From contig NZ_JADEWR010000012.1 in NCBI RefSeq assembly GCF_015207525.1, positions 93,455 to 157,454 on the forward strand: a stretch of DNA of 64,000 nucleotides. Direction: 5' to 3'. This stretch comes from Nodosilinea sp. LEGE 06152 (GTDB lineage Bacteria > Cyanobacteriota > Cyanobacteriia > Phormidesmidales > Phormidesmidaceae). A program made the translations under genes and the position numbers. Under the pieces are notes generated by a model that saw only the letters and a list, made by a program, of their open reading frames with translations, searched no databases and was not told where the DNA came from. Position 1 is the stretch's first letter. Every line of letters begins with the position of its first letter. Shown here piece after piece: positions 45,846 through 54,229 of this stretch.

Positions 45846-47003
45846 ATGCGGCGATTTTTTCCATCCTGGGTCAACATCAGCTTGGGGATACGTTTAGGAA
45901 TTGCCTTCAGCAGTATTACGCTTTTCTTCTCCCTTGTTTTGGGCGCGGTAACCGGCGGTATCGCACAAAAACAAATAGAACACGACATGGGCCAACGCCT
46001 GGCGCTGGTGGCCAATCAACTAATTAACGAGGTAGATCGCAGCCTGTTTGAGCGCTACCGCGAGATTCAAATCATTGCCGAATTTGAGCTAGTGCACAGG
46101 TTTGCCCAAGCCCGCACTAACCACCGACCTTTGCTAGAAAGCCTTCAAAATACGTACTCTGCCTATACCTGGATTGGCTTTGCCGACCAGCAAGGCGTGG
46201 TTCAGGTCAGCACCCGGGGGTTGCTCGAAGGGGTGAGCGTAGCCGAGCGAGACTGGTTTGTGCAAGCACAAGACCAACCCTTTGTGGGCGATGTGCACGA
46301 GGCGCTGCTGCTGAGTAAGGTTCTGCCCCGCAGAGCCGATCAGCCCCCGCTGCGACTGCTAGACATAGCGGCCCCTGTTTACAGTGACCAGGGCGATCGC
46401 CTGGGTGTCCTGGGTGCTCACATCACCTGGGACTGGGTAGAAGACATGGCGGCTTCGCTGCTCGATCGCTCTACCACCGGCAGCCGCGAAATCTTTATTG
46501 TGGATGCCTTAGGGCAAGTGCTGCTGGGGCCGGGGGCTTGGCAGGGTCAGCACTTAGACCTAGGCAGCCTGCGCCAGGCCCAAACCCAGGCGCAGGGCTA
46601 CACGATTGAGCGCTGGCCCGATGGTCAGCGCTACCTGGTTGGCTTTGTCAGCAGCCAGGGGTACAACAGCTACCCCGGTTTGGGCTGGACCATCTTAGTC
46701 AGCGAGCCCGTTGCCACTGCCTTTCGCCCTGCCCAAGCCCTATTTTGGAAAATTTTGCTGGGTGGCCTGGGCCTGGGGAGCGGGTTTGTCGCCATTGGCT
46801 GGATTGCGGCCCAGCGAATTACCAAGCCGTTGCTGCAAATCTCAGCGGCCGCCGACCAAATTCGGGAGGGCAACCGTAGCGTAGTGCTGCCCTCGCCCAA
46901 AGGTCATAACGAGGTGACCAGGCTAACAGAGGCGTTTTCGCAGCTCATGGCCAACCTGTTTGCTCAGGAGACCCAGCTGCGCCAAAGCAACGCCGAGCTG
47001 TAG
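45846..47003 (+). CDS. Sensor module (Cache-HAMP) of a GGDEF-EAL protein, cut off by an in-frame TAG
   Basis: 385 aa. TM1 (~12-40), an extracytoplasmic double-Cache-like domain (~45-290, with YTWIGFADQQGVVQVSTRG, RLLDIAAPVYSDQGDRLGVLGAHITWDW), TM2 (~300-322) and a HAMP domain (~323-375, ITKPLLQISAAADQIREGN). The frame stops at TAG (47001-47003) in the middle of the coiled coil that leads out of HAMP. The same frame then continues without any other stop into the PAS-GAF-PAS-GGDEF-EAL part to 49583. As it stands the protein could only be a receptor without output. The likely original codon is CAG (one base change). Confidence 0.8.
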   Translation: MRRFFPSWVNISLGIRLGIAFSSITLFFSLVLGAVTGGIAQKQIEHDMGQRLALVANQLINEVDRSLFERYREIQIIAEFELVHRFAQARTNHRPLLESLQNTYSAYTWIGFADQQGVVQVSTRGLLEGVSVAERDWFVQAQDQPFVGDVHEALLLSKVLPRRADQPPLRLLDIAAPVYSDQGDRLGVLGAHITWDWVEDMAASLLDRSTTGSREIFIVDALGQVLLGPGAWQGQHLDLGSLRQAQTQAQGYTIERWPDGQRYLVGFVSSQGYNSYPGLGWTILVSEPVATAFRPAQALFWKILLGGLGLGSGFVAIGWIAAQRITKPLLQISAAADQIREGNRSVVLPSPKGHNEVTRLTEAFSQLMANLFAQETQLRQSNAEL

Positions 47004-47165
47004 TGTCAGCTAGAGGAGCGACGGCGCATAGGGCAGTCGCTGCGGCGCAGTGAAGAACAGCTGCGCCAAATTGTAGACGGGATTGAAGACTCGCTGCTGC
47101 TGCGAGAAATTAGCACCGGTGAGCTGATTTACTCCAACCATCGCTTTGCCGAGCTCTACCAAGAT

Positions 47166-49583
47166 GTGGTGGCCAACAACCAGCTGCCAGGGGCCTGGTT
47201 GCAGTACGTTCACCCCGACGATCGCAGTTGGGTGGCCGACAAATTTGAGGCGGAGCTGCAGGGCAAAGCCTTTTTTAATGATGAATATCGCTTCGTAGGG
47301 GCCGATGGTCACACCCGCTGGATCTGGAACCGCTCGTTTCCGATTCGCGATGAGCGTGGAGACATCTATCGCTACGTTGTCATTGAGCGAGATATTACTG
47401 AGTTTAAGCAGGCTACGGCTGCCCTACAGCAGCTTATGGCGGGTACGGCTGCTGTGATTGGGGAGGCATTTTTTCAGCAGCTGGTCGGGCATCTGGCCTC
47501 TGCCCTAGATGCCGACTGTGTCTACGTGGCCGAACGCAATGCTGAGGCGATGCATACTCTGGCGATCTGGTGCGAGGGGGAGCTACAGCCCAACATGACC
47601 ATTGCCGCTACGGAGATGCCCTGTGCGCTGGCGCTTGAGCGGGGTGTTCACCGCTGTTCCGACCGGGTGGCCCAGTCATTTCCCTGCAATCCCTTCCTGC
47701 AGCGGCTGGGGCTAGAGGGCTACGTCGGGGTGACGATGACGAATGGTGAGGGCCACGTGCTGGGGCTGCTCTGCGTGATGAGTAAGCGGCCCCTGCGCGA
47801 TCGCATTGACTACATCACAATCCTGCAAATTTTTGCCAACCGGGCCGCCGCCGAGCTAGAGCGCCAGCGGGCTGAATTGGCGCTCCAGAAGAGTGAGTCT
47901 CGCTTTCGGCTGCTGGCCGAGAATGTCAAAGATCTGGTCTGTCTGCACGACCTAACCGGCCGGTTTCTCTACCTCAGTCCGTCTTGCCAGGCGCTGCTGG
48001 GCTTTGACCCGGAGGAGCTAGTTGGCAGTAACCCCTACCGCCAGTGCCACCCAGAGGATCGACCTCTGATTCGGCCTCAGTTTCAGCAGGCGGTTGAGCA
48101 TCCGTCCTCCGGCCCGATTACCTACCGGGCGCGGCGCAAAGGGGGAGGCTATGTCTGGCTCGAAAGTTTGGTCAAAGTCGTTTATGAGGAGGGGGTGGCC
48201 ACCTACCTGCAAGTCAGCTCCAGGGATATCACCGACCAAATGCGGGTGCAGCAGCAGCTCGAGTACGATGCCACCCACGACGGTCTCACCGGGCTGCCCA
48301 ACCGCAGCCTGCTCTTAGAGCGCCTCAACCTGGCTATCAAGCGGGTGCAGCGGGATGATGAGGTCAGCTTTGCGGTGCTGCTCATTGACCTCGATCGCTT
48401 TAAGGTAATCAACGACAGCCTGGGCCATGAGGCGGGCGATCGCCTGCTCAAGCTAATTACCCACCGACTGGGGACGGCGATACGCGGCATTGACCTGGCG
48501 GCGCGGCTGGGCGGCGACGAGTTTGTGCTGCTGCTGGAAGATACCGAGGGCCTGGCCTCAGCGGTGCGGGTAGCCGAGCGCATTTTGGCAAATTTTCAGA
48601 CGGCGTTTGCTCTGGGGGCTGAAGCGGTGGTGGTGGGGGCTAGCATTGGCATTGTGCTGGGCGATCGCAGCTACAGCGACGGCATGGATATTCTGCGTGA
48701 CGCCGAGATCGCCATGTATTCGGCCAAGCAAAACCACCAGTTGGGCTACGTCGTTTTCAATCAGGCTATGCACCAGCAAGCCTTTCAGCGCCTAACGCTA
48801 GAAAACGCCCTGCGCGTCGCTCTAGAACAGCAGGAGTTGGCCCTGCGCTACCAGCCCATTGTCGATCTGGCCACCGGTCGCCTGGTGGGGTTTGAGGCCC
48901 TGGTGCGCTGGCTACACCCCGAGAAAGGCATGATCTCTCCGGCCGATTTCATCCCCATCGCTGAGGATACAGGGCTGGTGGTGCCCCTGGGGGCGTGGGT
49001 GCTCAGAACCGCCTGTCAGCAGTTGGCTGACTGGCAGCGTCGCTTTTCCGACGCGGCGGCCCTCAAAATGAGCGTCAACCTATCGGTTCAACAGCTTCAA
49101 GAGGCCAACCTGGTGACCCAGGTTCAGCAAGTCCTTGCCGATACGGGGTTAGCGGGGCACTGCCTGGCACTCGAAATTACCGAGAGCATGTTCATGGCCG
49201 ACATCGAAGCCATCAACGGTCGGCTGCAGCAGCTCAACGCCCTAGATGTGCAGATCAGCATTGACGACTTTGGCACCGGCTTTTCGTCCCTCAGCTACCT
49301 GCATCGCCTGTCGGTCAACAACCTCAAGATCGATCGCTCCTTTGTTAGCAACTTGTTTGAGAGCCAGCGCAATCTCAACGTCGCCAGAACCATTGTCAAC
49401 CTGTCTCAGCACCTGGGGCTAACCACCATTGCTGAGGGCATCGAAACGCCAGAACAACTGCAGCAGCTGCAGGCGCTAGGCTGCCAGCTGGGCCAGGGAT
49501 ACCTGTTTAATGCCCCGGTGACTCAGGCGGTGGCAGAAAGCCTGTTGGCTGAGCTAGCCGTGATTCAAGTGGCCGAAGCCTAG
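47166..49583 (+). CDS. PAS-GAF-PAS-GGDEF-EAL module, continuation of the interrupted sensor protein
   Basis: Up to 805 aa from a GTG at 47166 with no good RBS; the first in-frame ATG is at 47436. Counting from the GTG: end of a first PAS (1-80), GAF (~95-230), PAS (~245-360), GGDEF (371-530, with RLGGDEF at 447-453) and EAL (545-795, with FEALVRW at 576-582 and DDFGTG at 700-705). Both catalytic signatures are intact, so the protein could make and break c-di-GMP. The 162 bases between the TAG and this start are open in the same frame and code for coiled coil and PAS. Either one gene split by a stop or a downstream fragment with poor initiation. Confidence 0.8.
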   Translation: MVANNQLPGAWLQYVHPDDRSWVADKFEAELQGKAFFNDEYRFVGADGHTRWIWNRSFPIRDERGDIYRYVVIERDITEFKQATAALQQLMAGTAAVIGEAFFQQLVGHLASALDADCVYVAERNAEAMHTLAIWCEGELQPNMTIAATEMPCALALERGVHRCSDRVAQSFPCNPFLQRLGLEGYVGVTMTNGEGHVLGLLCVMSKRPLRDRIDYITILQIFANRAAAELERQRAELALQKSESRFRLLAENVKDLVCLHDLTGRFLYLSPSCQALLGFDPEELVGSNPYRQCHPEDRPLIRPQFQQAVEHPSSGPITYRARRKGGGYVWLESLVKVVYEEGVATYLQVSSRDITDQMRVQQQLEYDATHDGLTGLPNRSLLLERLNLAIKRVQRDDEVSFAVLLIDLDRFKVINDSLGHEAGDRLLKLITHRLGTAIRGIDLAARLGGDEFVLLLEDTEGLASAVRVAERILANFQTAFALGAEAVVVGASIGIVLGDRSYSDGMDILRDAEIAMYSAKQNHQLGYVVFNQAMHQQAFQRLTLENALRVALEQQELALRYQPIVDLATGRLVGFEALVRWLHPEKGMISPADFIPIAEDTGLVVPLGAWVLRTACQQLADWQRRFSDAAALKMSVNLSVQQLQEANLVTQVQQVLADTGLAGHCLALEITESMFMADIEAINGRLQQLNALDVQISIDDFGTGFSSLSYLHRLSVNNLKIDRSFVSNLFESQRNLNVARTIVNLSQHLGLTTIAEGIETPEQLQQLQALGCQLGQGYLFNAPVTQAVAESLLAELAVIQVAEA

Positions 49584-49703
49584 AACTTGCCGTGCTTGTA
49601 GGTTAGGTGAAACGAAGTGGAACCCAACGGTAGTCAGCCTGGTTGGGTGGCGCGATAGCGGAACCCAACCTTGTATATAAGCGGTACTACAGACTACCGA
49701 CCC

Positions 49704-50423
49704 CTAAGGCCTGCCCTGGCTGTTGATGGCGGCGTTGATCTGGGTAAAAATTTCCTCAAACAGCTGAGGTGGTGCGCCGCCCGGAATCAGCAGGTCATTC
49801 ATGATGAAGGAGGGCGTACCCTGTAGCTGGAGCTGTTCGGCTAAAGCCAGATCTTGCTGAATTGCGGCTTCGGCCTCGGCACTGGCGCGATCGCGGTTAA
49901 ACTGCTCCAGATCTAGCCCCATAGCGGTGGCCAGCTCAACGTAGAGATCTTCGCCCAGGCGGTTTTGGTTCACAAACAGGCCGTCGTGGTAGAGCCAAAA
50001 CTGACCCTGCTGCTGTGCCGCCCAGGCTGCCTTAGCCGAGGGCATCGCCTCGGGGTGAATCTGGGTGAGCGGAAAATGCTTGTAAACGTAAAGAATGTCG
50101 TCTTCGTGGTTGCCCACAAACTCCTTCATATGGCCCGCCGCCACCGTACAGTAGGGGCACTGAAAATCAGAAAACTTAAACAGCACAATGGGCGCGTTGG
50201 GGTTGCCCCTGGTGGCCGAAGACCCAATCAGGCTGGCCCGATCCTTCGACATAATGACGTCGGTGACGATGGCCTGGTGGGCCTCAGGGCTGTCGGGGGG
50301 GCTGGCCTGGTTGCGCCGGGGCAGCAGCAGCAGTAGCGGAATCAGCATGCCGACCACCAGGGCACCGACAATACCCCACATCAGCAGCTTGGAGTTACGC
50401 ATCCGCGTCAAAAGGTTGTCCAT
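49704..50423 (-). CDS. Membrane-anchored DsbA-family thiol oxidoreductase
   Basis: 239 aa from the ATG at 50423; upstream in-frame extension is not family-like. One membrane helix (~13-33, LLMWGIVGALVVGMLIPLLLLL) anchors a thioredoxin-fold domain facing the periplasm or lumen. The active site is FKFSDFQCPYCTVAAGHM, i.e. CPYC. The cis-Pro loop is LQGTPSFIMNDLLIPGG. This matches the DsbA/DsbG-like (Thioredoxin_4) family that forms or shuffles disulfides in exported proteins. It lies 70 bp downstream of the sigma-like gene on the same strand; an exported-protein redox function under that factor's control is inference. Confidence 0.87.
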   Translation of the reverse strand: MDNLLTRMRNSKLLMWGIVGALVVGMLIPLLLLLPRRNQASPPDSPEAHQAIVTDVIMSKDRASLIGSSATRGNPNAPIVLFKFSDFQCPYCTVAAGHMKEFVGNHEDDILYVYKHFPLTQIHPEAMPSAKAAWAAQQQGQFWLYHDGLFVNQNRLGEDLYVELATAMGLDLEQFNRDRASAEAEAAIQQDLALAEQLQLQGTPSFIMNDLLIPGGAPPQLFEEIFTQINAAINSQGRP

Positions 50424-50493
50424 GGCTATGTTCCCTGTTAGCGCCACCCCCATCATGCCGTTCTGGGGGGCACCTGGCCACCGCTGAGCGCCA

Positions 50494-51165
50494 CTAACAG
50501 CGGCGACGGTTCGCCAGCGGGGATGGTGGACTCGGGAGGGGCACCGCCTGGCTGTGCCAAAAAATATCCCGCAGGCGGCGTCTTGCCCGCGAAGCCCGCT
50601 GGCGCAGAGCGGCTTCTGTGGCGGCGGCGTGCCCTTCGGCAATCAGCCACTGACTGATTTGGCTCCACGACCAGTCGCGCACGGTGCGCAGGTAGAGCAG
50701 GCAGGTGGCTTCGGGGTCTTCCTGATTGAGCAGCTGCAGCGCCTGATAGAGCAGGTCAAGCTCTTCGATCACAATCTGCTGCTGCATCAGGTTCAGGCGC
50801 GGGTCGGGCAGGGCCGCCTCCATCACCTGGGGGTCGGTGGCGCTAGCCCGGTGCTTGCGCTTGCGTTCGTAGATGACGTTAAAAGCGGTTGCCTTTAGCC
50901 AGGCGTAGGGATTGTGAATTATCTCCCCCGCCTGGAGCTTTTTTTTGCCCCGCAGATAGGCTTCGTGAAGAATTTCGTAGACTTCGTATTGGGTGTTGAG
51001 GTGATACTGGTTGAGGGTTCTCTGAATCGCGCTTAGGATGGGGTAGGCGTGGGGGTTGTCTTTGCCGAGAATGTCACTCAGCGCCTGATCGAAAACGTCT
51101 TGGGCTGGAGCATCGGCCGGCAAGCGGAACTCATTAAAACCACTAGTATCGTCGGATTGGCTCAT
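50494..51165 (-). CDS. Sigma-70 family (ECF-like) RNA polymerase factor
   Basis: 223 aa from the ATG at 51165; a GTG 11 codons upstream is an alternative. Residues ~60-110 fit region 2 (YEVYEILHEAYLRGKKKLQAGEIIHNPYAWLKATAFNVIYERKRK). Residues ~140-205 fit region 4 (LYQALQLLNQEDPEATCLLYLRTVRDWSWSQISQWLIAEGHAAATEAALRQRASRARRRLRDIF). The Y-A-W-L-x-A-x-A-x-N-x-x-Y/x-ERKR pattern is typical of cyanobacterial ECF-type factors. No anti-sigma factor is obvious next to it. It probably shares a transcript with the DsbA-like gene. Confidence 0.82.
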   Translation of the reverse strand: MSQSDDTSGFNEFRLPADAPAQDVFDQALSDILGKDNPHAYPILSAIQRTLNQYHLNTQYEVYEILHEAYLRGKKKLQAGEIIHNPYAWLKATAFNVIYERKRKHRASATDPQVMEAALPDPRLNLMQQQIVIEELDLLYQALQLLNQEDPEATCLLYLRTVRDWSWSQISQWLIAEGHAAATEAALRQRASRARRRLRDIFWHSQAVPLPSPPSPLANRRRC

Positions 51166-51509
51166 ATTCCCTTTGGCGTTAGGTGAGGCATCACTCACTT
51201 AACAAGTGATATGGGCTGCTCCAGTGTGACAACTCAAATTGCGGAAACTGTCGCCAAAAAAGATCTTAAGAAACGTAACACTTCTCTGTCACAACCCCAA
51301 ACTCCAGGTCACTAATACACTAGTGCGGCGATCGCCAGGCCTGTTTGCTAAGCCGGCTTGGCTGGCTGGCGCTGGGGGCATCCCAACGGGTTTGACTCGG
51401 CTGGGGGCTCGGTTGGTCTGTGCTTTGAACTGGTTAGATGACTGGTTTGATTCAAGAGACACGGGTTCGAGTGACGACCTGCTTTCCCTACAAAGGCACG
51501 CGAGGAGTA
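51166..51509. other. Divergent spacer between the sigma-like gene and the PG-binding gene
   Basis: 344 bases; both promoters must be here. An inverted repeat CACTTAACAAGTG is visible at 51196-51208, directly upstream of the sigma-like gene's ATG region, and could be a regulator site. No gene seen. Confidence 0.4.
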
Positions 51510-52094
51510 ATGAACACAGAACGCGCAACGGCACTCTCAAAGACACCCCTAGACGATCCGCTCACGGTGGCAGATTCCGGTCCACCGGGTTCTCCGCTGG
51601 CGGCTTTGCTGCAGGCCGAGGAAGAGTTTCCCTGCGACGGGCTGGGACAGGCGTTGCGACAGCACCGTTCTACCCTAATCGACTACTGCACCCTGGCGCT
51701 GCAGCCTACCCTCTCCACCGACGATGAAACCCGTTTGGGCCAAATTTTGGCCCAGGCGGTAGACGACCCCCTGCTCAGCTTTTGGCTCGACGAGGCCGAC
51801 GGCTGGGTGGGCGAGCAACTCCAGCTGCTACCTGAGGACTTGTTTAAGCAGCAGCAGGGCAAGCTGCGGCGAATTATTGGTCAAACCTGGGTCGATACGC
51901 TCTGGCACGATTTACAGCACCGAACGAAGGCGCTTCAGGCTTACCTGAAGCGGGTAGGCGTTTACAGTGGGGCCATCGACGGCATTCTGGGACCCAGAAC
52001 CCAGCACGCGATAGAATCCCTCAAGATGGAATCTTTCACAACAGAATCCCTCAAGGCGGTATACCCCGACGATTTGCCGCTGGGCTACCTCTAG
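51510..52094 (+). CDS. Peptidoglycan-binding-domain-like protein
   Basis: 194 aa from the ATG at 51510, preceded by GAGGAG. The first ~135 residues are acidic and helical with no named domain (LAALLQAEEEFPCDGLGQALRQHRSTLIDY...). The C-terminal ~45 residues (ALQAYLKRVGVYSGAIDGILGPRTQHAIESLK) are a PG_binding_1-type repeat. There is no signal peptide, which is odd for a wall-binding domain; in cyanobacteria such domains also occur in cytoplasmic and regulatory proteins. It is followed 30 bp downstream by the cupredoxin gene, likely one operon. Confidence 0.75.
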   Translation: MNTERATALSKTPLDDPLTVADSGPPGSPLAALLQAEEEFPCDGLGQALRQHRSTLIDYCTLALQPTLSTDDETRLGQILAQAVDDPLLSFWLDEADGWVGEQLQLLPEDLFKQQQGKLRRIIGQTWVDTLWHDLQHRTKALQAYLKRVGVYSGAIDGILGPRTQHAIESLKMESFTTESLKAVYPDDLPLGYL

Positions 52095-52124
52095 GCCAGG
52101 GCGGTTGGCAGCAACAGGAGCAGT

Positions 52125-52598
52125 ATGAATCAGTTAGCGGTGGAGCCAGGCAGCCTGCGGCAGACCCTGATGGGGCTAGTGTTGGCTGTGGTCACGGTCT
52201 TGACTCTCACCCTGGGCGACGGGGCGATCGCTGCCACCGCCCCAGCCGCCTCCCTCACCATTCACCTGGGTACCGCTGACGGCGAGCTGCGCTTTGAGCC
52301 CGACCAAATGCAGTTTGTCGTCGGCCAGCGCTACAAACTGGTGCTCGACAACCCCAGCTCTGAGAAGCACTACTTTACCGCTAAAGACTTTGCCGACGGC
52401 ATCTGGACGCAGAAGGTGCAGGCCGCTGGGGTAGAGGTCAAAGGCGCAATCCACGAGCTAGAGCTGAAGCCGGGGGCGATCGCCGAGTGGGTGTTTGTAC
52501 CCCAGCGCCCCGGTCTATATGAGCTGCACTGCGCGATCGCAGGCCACGCCGCCGCCGGTATGGTGGGTCAGCTCGAAATTGTCGCCTCCGGCTCTTAA
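52125..52598 (+). CDS. Cupredoxin-domain protein (plastocyanin/azurin-like)
   Basis: 157 aa, RBS AGGAG. A signal peptide or anchor (LMGLVLAVVTVLTLTLGDGAIAA) precedes one cupredoxin domain. The type-1 copper ligands can be placed: His in SSEKHYF, then Cys, His and Met in YELHCAIAGHAAAGM (spacing C-x4-H-x4-M). It differs from plastocyanin in its extra N-terminal strand region and in the longer loop after the first His. It is probably an exported copper electron carrier or copper-handling protein. Operon with the gene at 51510. Confidence 0.87.
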   Translation: MNQLAVEPGSLRQTLMGLVLAVVTVLTLTLGDGAIAATAPAASLTIHLGTADGELRFEPDQMQFVVGQRYKLVLDNPSSEKHYFTAKDFADGIWTQKVQAAGVEVKGAIHELELKPGAIAEWVFVPQRPGLYELHCAIAGHAAAGMVGQLEIVASGS

Positions 52599-52788
52599 CA
52601 ACGCTCGACCCGACCGCTCAACTCCAGGCAGCGTTTCGGGGTGGACTTCAGATCTGGGTTGGGCAGCGGTGCAGCCCTGGGGGTCGTGTTTTAATAAAGG
52701 CAGGCCTTGGGCGGTGGTTGACAACCCCCGCCGCCAATAATCAGGGATATCGCATCGCTACTGTGTGGCCCCTCACCCCTGCCTGGAG

Positions 52789-54036
52789 ATGACCTTTCAA
52801 AGCCCCTCTGGCGCTCCTTTGATCAATGCTTCCGCCCGCCGCGTCACCCTTCAAGCGGCGCTCAACCAGGTGGTATCCAAGGAGGCGCACCGCAACGAGC
52901 TACTGCTGGCTTATGTGCGGGCCGGGGTGCTGTTTATTTCGCTGCTGCTGGATGTGGCGGTGTTTTTGTTTCCCCAGGTGCTGCTGGGCAAAGACTACGT
53001 GCCCCCCACAGTGGTCATCATCAGCGTCTGTGCCAACCTCTTTGCCCTGGGGCTGGTGGTCATTCTGCGCCAGGGCCTCTCCATGGAAGCCCTGCAGCGC
53101 TGGCAGGTGATTATTCCTGTTTTTGACAACCTGCTGCTGTGGGCATTTATTACCAACATTTGGCGGGTAATGGGGGCGACCCAGCCGCTGATTGTGACCA
53201 ACGTGGTGGCCTTTTGTAGTCTGGTAGCCGTATCGGGGGGGCTGCGGCTGAGCCGTCGCGCCGCCTTGCTCACCTCGCTATTGGCCCTGGTTAACTTTGG
53301 CTATGCGGCGGTGCTGTTCCGGCTCAATCTGGCGCTGGCGCTGTTTGCCGGTATTACTGTTTTTGGCACTGGCTTTTTGGGCATGCGGATAGCGGTCATC
53401 GTGCGCCGTCACGTCAAAAATGAGTCGGGGCGGGTGTTAATGGCCCAGTTTTTGCCCAAAGCTGTGGTAGAGGCCGCCTTTGAGTCACCCCTAGATTTGC
53501 TACAGCAGCCCCAGAAATGCAGTGTGACGGTAGTGGTAACCGACCTGCGCGAGTTTACCCACTTCGCTGAAGCCCTAGAACCCCAGGCGGCGCTCGATTT
53601 TCTCAATCGCTACCAGGGGGTGCTGGCTACCATCGTCGAACGCCACGGTGGCTGGGTCGACAAGTTTATGGGTGACGGCATGCTGGCGGTGTTTGGTGCC
53701 CCCGATCCATTGGAGAACCATGCCCGCAGCGCTCTCACCGCCGCCACGGCTATGGTGCGGGAGGTGAAGCAAATCTCACCGCTGGCGATGGGGGTAGGGG
53801 TCCATTCTGGCCCGGTAGTGGCTGGCTGTTTGGGGACTGTCGGGCGGCTGGAGTTTACGGTAATTGGCGATACGGTCAACGTGGCGGCCCGGTTGGAGGC
53901 GCTAACTAAAACCCTGGGCCATGCTCTATTGGTGAGCGAAACGACTCAGCAGCAGGCGGGCTCGTTTCCGTTGCAGTCGGTGGGGCGGCATGCCCTCCGC
54001 GGTCGAGCCCAGGCCCTAGAGCTATTTACGATATAA
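52789..54036 (+). CDS. Membrane class III adenylate/guanylate cyclase
   Basis: 415 aa from the ATG at 52789; GTG at 52765 would add eight residues. About six hydrophobic helices (~35-210) form an integral membrane domain of MASE-like appearance. The cyclase domain follows (~240-415): metal-binding D252 (VVVTDLREFTHFAE) and D296 (FMGDGMLAVFG), the VDK lysine and IGDTVNVAARLE with the Asp and Asn-Arg pair of the active site. The K and D at the purine-specifying sites favour ATP, so cAMP is the likely product. It is monocistronic, beside a receiver-kinase gene. Confidence 0.88.
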   Translation: MTFQSPSGAPLINASARRVTLQAALNQVVSKEAHRNELLLAYVRAGVLFISLLLDVAVFLFPQVLLGKDYVPPTVVIISVCANLFALGLVVILRQGLSMEALQRWQVIIPVFDNLLLWAFITNIWRVMGATQPLIVTNVVAFCSLVAVSGGLRLSRRAALLTSLLALVNFGYAAVLFRLNLALALFAGITVFGTGFLGMRIAVIVRRHVKNESGRVLMAQFLPKAVVEAAFESPLDLLQQPQKCSVTVVVTDLREFTHFAEALEPQAALDFLNRYQGVLATIVERHGGWVDKFMGDGMLAVFGAPDPLENHARSALTAATAMVREVKQISPLAMGVGVHSGPVVAGCLGTVGRLEFTVIGDTVNVAARLEALTKTLGHALLVSETTQQQAGSFPLQSVGRHALRGRAQALELFTI

Positions 54037-54229
54037 TGGTACAAGTGTGCTATGTTGTAGGGCTAAAGCTATTCCTTCAGATAGAGGTTAGTGGTCGGCT
54101 GCTGTGGCATTTCTAAGGTTAGGTTATTGCTTTCTTAAACCTTTTACTCCCTCTGTACCACTAGGTCTCGGTATTCGGAGTTCTCGGTACTATAGCGACA
54201 GAGCACCGCACCGATAGTTTGATCAAATA

